Shown: piece by piece, positions 23,582 through 29,450 of the stretch
Layout of the letters: each line of letters begins with the position of its first letter
Position numbering within the stretch: position 1 is the first letter of the stretch
Assembly: GCA_002493635.1 (NCBI GenBank)
Contig: DKZL01000032.1
Location: forward strand, 2,060 to 31,509
From: Ruminococcaceae bacterium UBA7075
GTDB lineage: Bacteria > Bacillota > Clostridia > Oscillospirales > Acutalibacteraceae
Length of the DNA: 29,450 bases
Direction of reading: 5' to 3'
Translations under genes and position numbers: made by a program
The notes under the pieces: generated by a model
Databases searched by the model: none
What the model was told of the DNA's origin: nothing
Seen by the model: only the letters and a program-made list of their open reading frames with translations

Positions 23582-23639
23582 GGATATATTTCAGGCATAT
23601 CCGGTTTGCAAATAACCAATGCTTTTCGGATACTTTTTT
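23582..23639 (+). promoter_or_regulatory. Possible attenuator between glgB and glgC
   Basis: GGATAT (23582-23587) can pair with ATATCC (23597-23602). Alternatively TATCCG (23598-23603) can pair with CGGATA (23627-23632), which is followed by six T (23634-23639). The two stems share bases and exclude each other, as in an antiterminator/terminator pair. The terminator stem is short (6 bp) with a 23-nt loop, so it is either partial or ligand-dependent. It lies in the 130-nt gap between glgB and glgC. Confidence 0.4.
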
Positions 23640-23682
23640 ATAACCCTTATTTTACAAAAATAAACTTGGAGGTAAATATTAA

Positions 23683-24894
23683 ATGTTTCCAAAAAAGGAA
23701 GTAGTTGCAATGCTGCTTGCAGGCGGTCAAGGCTCAAGACTTGGCGTGCTTACAAAAAAACTTGCAAAACCTGCCGTTCCATTTGGCGGCAAATATCGTA
23801 TTATTGACTTTCCTTTGTCAAACTGCGTAAATTCCGGCATAGAGGCTGTCGGTATTCTCACACAGTACCAGCCTCTTGTATTAAATGAATACATTGGCAA
23901 TGGTCAGCCCTGGGATCTGGACGGTATGCATTCGGGCGTCAACTGTCTTAGTCCCTATCAGGCCATAAACGGTGCTGACTGGTACTCAGGCACGGCTAAT
24001 GCCATTTATCAGAATATCAACTATATAGATCGTTATGATCCTGAGTATGTTGTAATTCTGTCAGGCGACCACATCTATAAAATGGACTACAATAAAATGC
24101 TTGATTTTCACAAGGAAAAAAATGCGGCGTGCACTATTGCAGTCATTGATGTTCCGCTTTCAGAAGCATCACGTTTTGGAATTCTCAATACACACGACAA
24201 TGGCGAAATTTATGAATTTGATGAAAAACCGGAGCATCCCAAGAGCACAAATGCATCAATGGGAATATATATTTTCAGCTGGAAAGAACTGAGAAAATAT
24301 CTTACAGAAGATGAAATTAAGGAAGGCTCAAGTCACGATTTCGGTAAGGATGTTCTGCCTGCAATGCTCAGTGCCGGTGAGCGTATGTTTGCTTATCCAT
24401 TTGACGGATATTGGAAGGATGTAGGAACAATCGACAGTCTGTGGGAAGCTAATATGGATTTGCTTGACCCAAATGTTTCCCTTGATTTAAAAGATATTTA
24501 TTCTCGCAATCCAATGATGCCGCCTCACTATATTTCAAGCGATGCGTCTATTCAGAATTCACTTGTTGCTGACGGATGCAATGTTTACGGCAATCTTGAA
24601 TTTTCAATTTTATTTGCAGGTGTTACAATCGGCAAGAATGCCACTGTTAATTCTTCAATTATTATGCCCGGTGCAGTAATTGAAGACGGTGCAAATGTTC
24701 AGTTTGCTATTGTAGCCGAAAATACTGTAATCGGCAAAAATGCAAAAGTCGGCGAACGTCCTGAAGATGTTGAAAACAGGGATAATTGGGGAATTACCGT
24801 TGTTGGTGCAAATACAAAAATCGGCGAAAATGTTGTAATTAAATCAAAATCTATGATTGACAGTGATACGGAGGTGACTGAAGATGAGAAGTAA
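23683..24894 (+). CDS. glgC: Glucose-1-phosphate adenylyltransferase GlgC
   Basis: Makes ADP-glucose from glucose-1-phosphate and ATP, the committed step of glycogen synthesis in the cytoplasm. At 403 residues it has an N-terminal nucleotidyltransferase domain with the intact signature GGQGSRL (14-20) and KPAVPFGGKYRIIDFPLSN. SGDHIYKMDY carries the metal-binding Asp, and EFDEKP and ASMGIYIF follow. The C-terminal left-handed beta-helix runs from about residue 290. Catalytic motifs look complete. In Firmicutes such proteins often work as a GlgC-GlgD heterotetramer, and glgD follows directly. The start ATG has GGAGG 10 nt upstream. Its end overlaps glgD by 11 nt. Confidence 0.97.
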   Translation: MFPKKEVVAMLLAGGQGSRLGVLTKKLAKPAVPFGGKYRIIDFPLSNCVNSGIEAVGILTQYQPLVLNEYIGNGQPWDLDGMHSGVNCLSPYQAINGADWYSGTANAIYQNINYIDRYDPEYVVILSGDHIYKMDYNKMLDFHKEKNAACTIAVIDVPLSEASRFGILNTHDNGEIYEFDEKPEHPKSTNASMGIYIFSWKELRKYLTEDEIKEGSSHDFGKDVLPAMLSAGERMFAYPFDGYWKDVGTIDSLWEANMDLLDPNVSLDLKDIYSRNPMMPPHYISSDASIQNSLVADGCNVYGNLEFSILFAGVTIGKNATVNSSIIMPGAVIEDGANVQFAIVAENTVIGKNAKVGERPEDVENRDNWGITVVGANTKIGENVVIKSKSMIDSDTEVTEDEK

Positions 24895-25996
24895 TAATGT
24901 ATTTGGCTTCATTTTTGCTGCCACCCTTGATGATAAGATACCCGAGCTGTCTGCTTCCCGCACAACAGCAAGCATTCCTATCGGCGGCAAGTACAGACTG
25001 ATAGACTTTGTACTGTCAAATATGTCGAATTCAGGCATTAACAACATCGGAATTGTTGCAAAAAGCAACTTTATGTCACTGATGGACCATGTTGGTTCAG
25101 GAACTGCTTATGATCTTTCAAAAAGAAGAAGCAACCTTTCGATTCTTCCCCCATATGGCGGAAAAAATTTGTCAAATTATGTAGAAACCATCTATAATAT
25201 GCACGGTTATATTGAGCACTGCCGTGAAGAATATATTCTGATTTCATCGGGAAATATCATTACTAACATTGATTACACAGATGTTTTTGATTTCCATACA
25301 AAAAAGGATGCTGATATTACCGTAATATACAAAAATGCTGTTGTTCCTGAGGGCTATGACAGACCAATCACCGTTGATGTTGCTTCTGACGGCAGTGTAA
25401 ACCAGATATTTATAAAGCCCGGTGCAAAAGCAGAAGAAATGCATAATCAATGTTATGGCACATTCCTTGTAAAGAAGTCACTTTTGATGGACGAAATACG
25501 TCTTGCCATAAGTGTAAACCAGCTTGACATCAAACGTCTTCTTCAGGATGCAATAGGCAAATACAAGGTATACGCTTATGAAAACAAGGGATACTGCGCT
25601 GCTATCAGCTCTATTAACGACTACTTCAAATTTAATATGGACTTAATGAAGAAAGAAGTCAGAGATGAGCTTTTTAATCCAAAGCGCCCGATTTATACAA
25701 AAGTCCGTGATGATGCTCCATCACGCTATGGTCTTACAAGCAAGGTTAAAAATTCAATTATTGCTCAGGGTTGTATAATTGACGGCGAAGTTGAAAACTG
25801 CGTACTTTCAAAGGGTGTATATGTCGGCGAGGGTGCAAAGCTTTCTAATTGCATTGTTATGCAGGATACAAAAATTGGTTGTAATACAAATCTGAATTAT
25901 GTTATTATAGATAAGGACGTAATCATTAAAGATGGACGTTCACTTATGGGATTTGATTCGTATCCCATTTATATAGCTAAAAAATCAGTTGTTTAA
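24884..25996 (+). CDS. glgD: GlgD, non-catalytic subunit of ADP-glucose pyrophosphorylase
   Basis: Paralogue of GlgC (370 residues) expected to associate with it and raise its activity. It keeps the IPIGGKYRLIDFVLSNM segment and the C-terminal beta-helix. The glycine-rich nucleotide loop is replaced by FAATLDDKIPELSASR, and SGDH is replaced by SSGN, as known for GlgD of Firmicutes. It is therefore predicted to lack its own catalysis. The ATG at 24884 has GGAGG 9 nt upstream inside glgC. The 11-nt overlap suggests coupled, roughly equimolar synthesis. Confidence 0.95.
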   Translation: MRSNNVFGFIFAATLDDKIPELSASRTTASIPIGGKYRLIDFVLSNMSNSGINNIGIVAKSNFMSLMDHVGSGTAYDLSKRRSNLSILPPYGGKNLSNYVETIYNMHGYIEHCREEYILISSGNIITNIDYTDVFDFHTKKDADITVIYKNAVVPEGYDRPITVDVASDGSVNQIFIKPGAKAEEMHNQCYGTFLVKKSLLMDEIRLAISVNQLDIKRLLQDAIGKYKVYAYENKGYCAAISSINDYFKFNMDLMKKEVRDELFNPKRPIYTKVRDDAPSRYGLTSKVKNSIIAQGCIIDGEVENCVLSKGVYVGEGAKLSNCIVMQDTKIGCNTNLNYVIIDKDVIIKDGRSLMGFDSYPIYIAKKSVV

Positions 25997-26010
25997 TGGA
26001 GGTAATCAAA

Positions 26011-27438
26011 ATGAGAATATTATATTGCGCCTCTGAGGCTAACCCTTATTGCGGCAGCGGCGGTCTTGCTGATGTAGCAGGCAGTCTTCCGCACACCTTA
26101 TGCCGCAAGGGACAGGATTGCAGAATTGTAGTTCCGCTTTACGGTACAATTCCTCAGGAATTAAAAAATTCACTTAACTTTATAACAAACTTTACTGTAC
26201 CTGTTGCATGGCGTCACCAATATTGCGGACTTTTTTGGGCAAGATGGAACGACTGCACATACTACTTTATTGATAACGAATACTACTTTAAACGTGGTAC
26301 ACTTTACGGTCATTATGACGATGCAGAAAGATTTGCATTCTTCTCAAGAGCAATTCTTGAAATGCTCCCATATATTGACTTTCATCCCGACATCATTCAC
26401 TGCAATGACTGGCAGACTGCCCTTGTACCGGTTTACTATTATCTGTTCTACTCACACAGACCTTGGTATTATAATATTAAGAGCGTATTTACAATTCATA
26501 ATATTCAGTATCAGGGTGAGTATGGCTGGGAAGTAAATACTGAGTGTGTAGGCATCCCCGCAAATGAAACAAAGATTCTTGAAATGAACGGCAAACTCAA
26601 TATGATGAAGGGCGCTATTGAAACAGCAACACGTGTTAATACTGTTTCTCCAAGTTACGCTGCCGAAATTAAAGACCCTTGGTTCAGTTGGGGACTTCAC
26701 GATGAACTTAATCTTCGTCATTACAAGCTTTGCGGAATTAAAAACGGAATAGATCTTGCAAGCTATAATCCTGAAACTGATTATCAGCTGTACCGCAACT
26801 ATTCAAAAGACGATATGAGCGGCAAGGGTGAATGTAAACGTGCCTTGCAGGAACGTCTGTGTCTTGAACAAAGATGGGATGTTCCCATTGTAGGTATGGT
26901 AACTCGACTTGTAGCTCACAAGGGTCTTGACCTTGTAAGAATGGGTCTTGAGGAACTTATGAATACCGAGAAAATGCAGTTTGTAATTCTTGGTTCGGGT
27001 GACAAGGAATACGAGGATTACTTCAATTATATGCAGGCAAAGTATCCGGGCAGACTTTGTTTTTGTCATGGCTTTGTTCCGGAGCTTGCAAGAAAAATTT
27101 ATTCGGGTGCTGATATATTCCTTATGCCGTCTGCACAAGAGCCTTGTGGTCTTGCACAAATGATTGCGCTGCGTTATGGTACAATCCCTGTTGTCCGTGA
27201 GGTTGGTGGTCTTAAAGACTCAGTATTTGACAGTGCTGACAACTACGGAAACGGTTTTACTTTCAAGCATTACGATACCGCTGATATGGTTGGTGCTGTC
27301 AGAAGAGCACTTTGGGGCATCCAGAACGCCGACGGTTGGCATCAGCTTATGTGGCGTGCTATGATGAGTGACAACAGCTGGGATCGTTCTGCACAGGACT
27401 ATATCAACCTGTATAACGATACACTTAATTGGGCATAA
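26011..27438 (+). CDS. glgA: Glycogen synthase GlgA (ADP-glucose type, GT5)
   Basis: Extends alpha-1,4-glucan from ADP-glucose. The 475 residues form the two Rossmann domains of GT5. N-terminal SEANPYCGSGGLADVAGSLP aligns with the KxGGLADV motif of E. coli, but its ADP-glucose-contacting Lys15 is Gly15 here. The C-terminal EPCGLAQMIALRYGTIPVVREVGGL carries the conserved donor-site Glu. Other matches are IHCNDWQTALVP and VFTIHNIQYQGEY. The frame opens with an ATG at 25996 overlapping the glgD stop. GGAGG lies inside that extension, 8 nt before ATG 26011, which is therefore the start. It is the last gene of the operon, with a terminator about 115 nt downstream. Confidence 0.95.
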   Translation: MRILYCASEANPYCGSGGLADVAGSLPHTLCRKGQDCRIVVPLYGTIPQELKNSLNFITNFTVPVAWRHQYCGLFWARWNDCTYYFIDNEYYFKRGTLYGHYDDAERFAFFSRAILEMLPYIDFHPDIIHCNDWQTALVPVYYYLFYSHRPWYYNIKSVFTIHNIQYQGEYGWEVNTECVGIPANETKILEMNGKLNMMKGAIETATRVNTVSPSYAAEIKDPWFSWGLHDELNLRHYKLCGIKNGIDLASYNPETDYQLYRNYSKDDMSGKGECKRALQERLCLEQRWDVPIVGMVTRLVAHKGLDLVRMGLEELMNTEKMQFVILGSGDKEYEDYFNYMQAKYPGRLCFCHGFVPELARKIYSGADIFLMPSAQEPCGLAQMIALRYGTIPVVREVGGLKDSVFDSADNYGNGFTFKHYDTADMVGAVRRALWGIQNADGWHQLMWRAMMSDNSWDRSAQDYINLYNDTLNWA

Positions 27439-27553
27439 AATTTCTTTTACTCCCGATATATATAATAAAAATATTGTATTTGGAACTTGTTTAATTTTAT
27501 ATACAAACTCTTTTTAACAAGTTTGTAAAAATAAAGTTTTATGAAAAAAATCT

Positions 27554-27584
27554 AAGCCTCTCTTATTGTTAGGAGAGGCTTTTT
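27554..27584 (+). terminator. Terminator of the glg operon
   Basis: AAGCCTCTC (27554-27562) and GAGAGGCTT (27573-27581) form a 9-bp stem with a 10-nt loop, followed by a T-run to 27584. Confidence 0.88.
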
Positions 27585-27637
27585 ACTTTATATAAACTTA
27601 TTACACACCGATATATCTGTTTAAGACAGAGAATTAT

Positions 27638-27667
27638 ATATCCAAATTTAAAATATCCAAATTTAAA
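27638..27667. repeat. 15-bp perfect tandem duplication
   Basis: ATATCCAAATTTAAA occurs twice without a gap (27638-27652, 27653-27667) in the non-coding region between the two convergent terminators. It is probably a slippage product. Confidence 0.8.
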
Positions 27668-27737
27668 CTCCAATATACTAATATTTCTATACTTAACCGT
27701 CATTTATAACAAGTTAATAAGTTTTTACCACCGGCAC

Positions 27738-27771
27738 AAAAAACTTCCCTCCAACAAAAATCGGAGGGAAG
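27738..27771 (-). terminator. Terminator of the modular surface protein gene
   Basis: On the minus strand CTTCCCTCC (27771-27763 complement) pairs with GGAGGGAAG (27752-27744 complement): a perfect 9-bp stem with a 10-nt loop. Six T follow (27743-27738). It lies about 75 nt beyond the stop codon. Confidence 0.9.
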
Positions 27772-27844
27772 CAAATTATTAATTCAATTTTTCATCTTAT
27801 ATTAATGAAAAATTTATAAAATCAATAAATTTTGTAAGTTCAGA

Positions 27845-29450
27845 TTATGCCTGAACTTCCTGAGAAATTGTGAACTTAGCACCCTGCTTTGTTGCATAAT
27901 CAAATGCAGAAAGGTCAAGTGTAAGTGTTACTGTATAAAGGTTTTCGTCAGCGTCACCTTCGCCGATTGTCATTACAAGATTTTCACCGTTGTAAACAGC
28001 TTCTGTTTCAACGTCAAAACCTGCAAATGTACCGCCCCAGCTGTCATTCCAGTTGCCGTTTGCAGCAAACTTGAATTCAGCATTGTCGTTACCTTCTACA
28101 TCAGTCATAACGAGCTGATATACGCCGTCAGATACTTCTGTCATAAGGTTTGCGTCATCTGCAGGATCCCATTCAACATCATTAAGGAAACCTGAACCGC
28201 CGTTACCAACTGCTCTTACTGACTCAAGGTTGAATGTTACTGTGCCAATGCCGTCGCCTTCAGCCTTAGCTTCACCTGTTGCAGGATCATATGTGATTGT
28301 AACATCGCAAGCTGTTTCAACCATAAATGTAAAGTTGTTACCTGTTGCGTCGCCAATCCATTCTGTACCGTTCTTTACAATCTTGAACTGTGCCTGCTCA
28401 ATTGGAGCTACATTAGTAAGTGTAAGCTTGTATACACCGTTTTCAAAAGTCATAAGGTTTGCTACTTCAGTACCGTCCCAGTTAACACCGAAAACTTCTT
28501 CTGAACCTGCTACAATGTATGTATCAGTTGAAGGAGTTGGATCTTCCGGCTTTGTTGTTGGAACTTCTTCTGTTGTAGTAGGAACTTCTTCTGTTGTTGT
28601 TGGAACTTCTTCTGTTGTAGTAGGAACTTCTTCTGTTGTTGGAACTTCCTCTGTTGGGTCCGGCTCATCGCCCTGAACTTCCTGAGAAATTGTGAACTTA
28701 GCGCCTGAGTTTGTTGCAGGATCAAAACCTGAAAGGTCAAGAGTAACTGTTACTGTGTAGTAGTTGTCATCATCTTCACCAATGTCAAATGTGATGTTAT
28801 CAGCAGCGTTATAAACAGCGTCTGTTTCTACATCAAAGCCTGCAAACGTACCGCCCCAGTTAGTTCCCCAAGAACCGTCAGCTGCAAACTTGAGCTGAGC
28901 ATTTGGATAATACTCAACGTCTACCATAACAATCTGATATACGCCCGGTGCGATTTCTTCCATAAGGTTTTCATCAGCTGCAGGATCCCATGCAACATCG
29001 TTAAGGTAACCTGAACCGCCGTTACCAACTACTCTGATTGAATCAACAGTGAAAACATACTCAGTTACAAATTCACCTGTATATGTAACCTCGTTTGTTG
29101 CAGGATTGTATGTGATTGTTACATCACAAGGAGCAGTAACATTGAATGCAAAGTTAAATGCGTCCGGAGCTGTGCTAACAGCACCGTCTGCACCCTTACC
29201 GATACAGTCTGTACCATCAATACCGTTTGTACCGATCTTAAACTGTGCATTAGTAAATTCAGGTACATCCTGAATTGTAAGTGTATAAACACCATCAACT
29301 TCTGTCATAACATTGCTTGAAGCTGTTTCAGCGTTAAAATCCCATTTTACACCAAAAACTTCTTCTGAACCTGCTACAACATAAGTCTTTGCCGGAACCG
29401 GCTCAGTTGTAGGAACCTCTTCTGTTGTTGTAGGAACTTCTTCTGTTGTT
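27845..29450 (-). CDS. Modular surface/extracellular protein, starch-binding-like repeats (5' end outside window)
   Basis: The frame runs uninterrupted off the right edge; at least 534 C-terminal residues are visible. An ATG at 29308 is internal and not the start. From N to C: a Thr-Glu-Glu-Val-Pro linker, module A1 (begins YVVAGSEEVFGVKWD), module B1 (VVGNGGSGYLNDVAWDP), a second longer linker, module A2 (YIVAGSEEVFGVNWDG) and module B2 (AVGNGGSGFLNDVEWDP). A1-B1 and A2-B2 are clearly duplicated. The modules are about 90 and 125 residues, acidic and beta-rich, each with NAQFK/AEFKF and WGGTFAGF-type motifs. They resemble the X25/SusE-like sandwich modules of pullulanases and starch-binding proteins. 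Starch binding is an inference, supported by the neighbouring glycogen genes only loosely. No dockerin, LPXTG or membrane anchor is seen at the C-terminus, which ends FTISQEVQA. Confidence 0.8.
   Translation of the reverse strand, partial: TTEEVPTTTEEVPTTEPVPAKTYVVAGSEEVFGVKWDFNAETASSNVMTEVDGVYTLTIQDVPEFTNAQFKIGTNGIDGTDCIGKGADGAVSTAPDAFNFAFNVTAPCDVTITYNPATNEVTYTGEFVTEYVFTVDSIRVVGNGGSGYLNDVAWDPAADENLMEEIAPGVYQIVMVDVEYYPNAQLKFAADGSWGTNWGGTFAGFDVETDAVYNAADNITFDIGEDDDNYYTVTVTLDLSGFDPATNSGAKFTISQEVQGDEPDPTEEVPTTEEVPTTTEEVPTTTEEVPTTTEEVPTTKPEDPTPSTDTYIVAGSEEVFGVNWDGTEVANLMTFENGVYKLTLTNVAPIEQAQFKIVKNGTEWIGDATGNNFTFMVETACDVTITYDPATGEAKAEGDGIGTVTFNLESVRAVGNGGSGFLNDVEWDPADDANLMTEVSDGVYQLVMTDVEGNDNAEFKFAANGNWNDSWGGTFAGFDVETEAVYNGENLVMTIGEGDADENLYTVTLTLDLSAFDYATKQGAKFTISQEVQA
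28554..28659 (-). repeat. 21-nt tandem repeats coding for the interdomain linker
   Basis: GAACTTCTTCTGTTG (plus-strand sense) begins at 28561, 28582, 28603 and 28624, with a degenerate copy at 28642. The period is 21 nt, with one 18-nt step. They encode Val-Pro-Thr-Thr-Thr-Glu-Glu heptads on the minus strand. Changes in copy number would keep the frame and only alter linker length. Confidence 0.88.
29406..29450 (-). repeat. Second 21-nt linker repeat, cut by the window edge
   Basis: The same unit begins at 29413 and 29434 and continues off the right edge. This shows that at least one more repeated linker lies N-terminal of module A1. Confidence 0.8.

Larger units (their letters stand above)
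27439..27844. other. Gene-free stretch between convergent glgA and modular-protein gene
   Basis: No supported gene. It contains the glg terminator, a 15-bp tandem repeat and the terminator of the minus-strand gene, listed separately. Overlapping inverted repeats also occur at about 27484-27526 (AACTTGTT/AACAAGTT and ACAAACT/AGTTTGT), with no obvious role. Confidence 0.6.

Noticed and set aside
24884..25996. glgD as a decayed glgC copy
   Set aside because: Loss of the GGxGxRL loop is the normal state of GlgD subunits. The frame is intact and overlaps glgC with a good ribosome-binding site.
28230..28676. Plus-strand frame of 148 residues opposite the linker repeats
   Set aside because: It is the mirror of a repetitive Thr/Glu/Val/Pro coding sequence. 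It gives a low-complexity SSVVVGT repeat and has no signs of a gene.

Overview
The window looks like chromosomal DNA of a low-GC Gram-positive gut bacterium of the Oscillospiraceae/Ruminococcaceae. A Ruminococcus, perhaps close to the starch degrader R. bromii, is my best guess. This rests on the division/wall gene order with a PASTA penicillin-binding protein, a fused AdhE, a glgC-glgD pair, a BspA-type LRR lipoprotein, and a modular protein with Thr/Glu/Pro linkers resembling starch-binding surface proteins. It is inference from gene content, not a database match.

Positions 1-12.9 kb (all minus strand) hold a division and cell-wall (dcw) cluster, read right to left: mraZ, rsmH, ftsL-like, PASTA PBP, mraY, ftsW, murG, murA, divIB/ftsQ, ftsZ. 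A promoter with three 10-bp-spaced MraZ-type boxes starts it. A strong terminator between ftsL and the PBP gene, a promoter before mraY and one before ftsZ split it into segments. murB, murC, murD, murE, murF and ftsA are not here.

Positions 13-19.2 kb (minus strand) hold alr followed by a sugar-transfer-type ATP-grasp gene, then adhE, then a small LRR lipoprotein gene with a consensus promoter. Positions 19.2-19.7 kb are a gene-free stretch. It holds two tandem 66-nt elements with identical ends and a variable centre, probably small RNAs, followed by palindromic repeats. A CPA2-type cation/proton antiporter gene follows on the minus strand to 20,982.

Positions 21-27.5 kb (plus strand) hold a glycogen synthesis operon, glgB-glgC-glgD-glgA, behind two candidate promoters, one with a perfect palindrome in its spacer. 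The GlgB homologue lacks the catalytic nucleophile Asp (Gly309), the conserved region-I His (Asn244) and a conserved active-site Tyr (Phe204). It therefore looks like a branching-enzyme pseudoenzyme kept inside an active operon. A possible attenuator lies between glgB and glgC. I consider GlgB and the twin RNA elements the most interesting content of the window.

From 27.8 kb to the right edge (minus strand) is the C-terminal part of a secreted-type modular protein. It has two copies of a two-domain beta-rich unit joined by a 21-nt-period Thr-Glu-Glu-Val-Pro linker. Its N-terminus lies outside the window.
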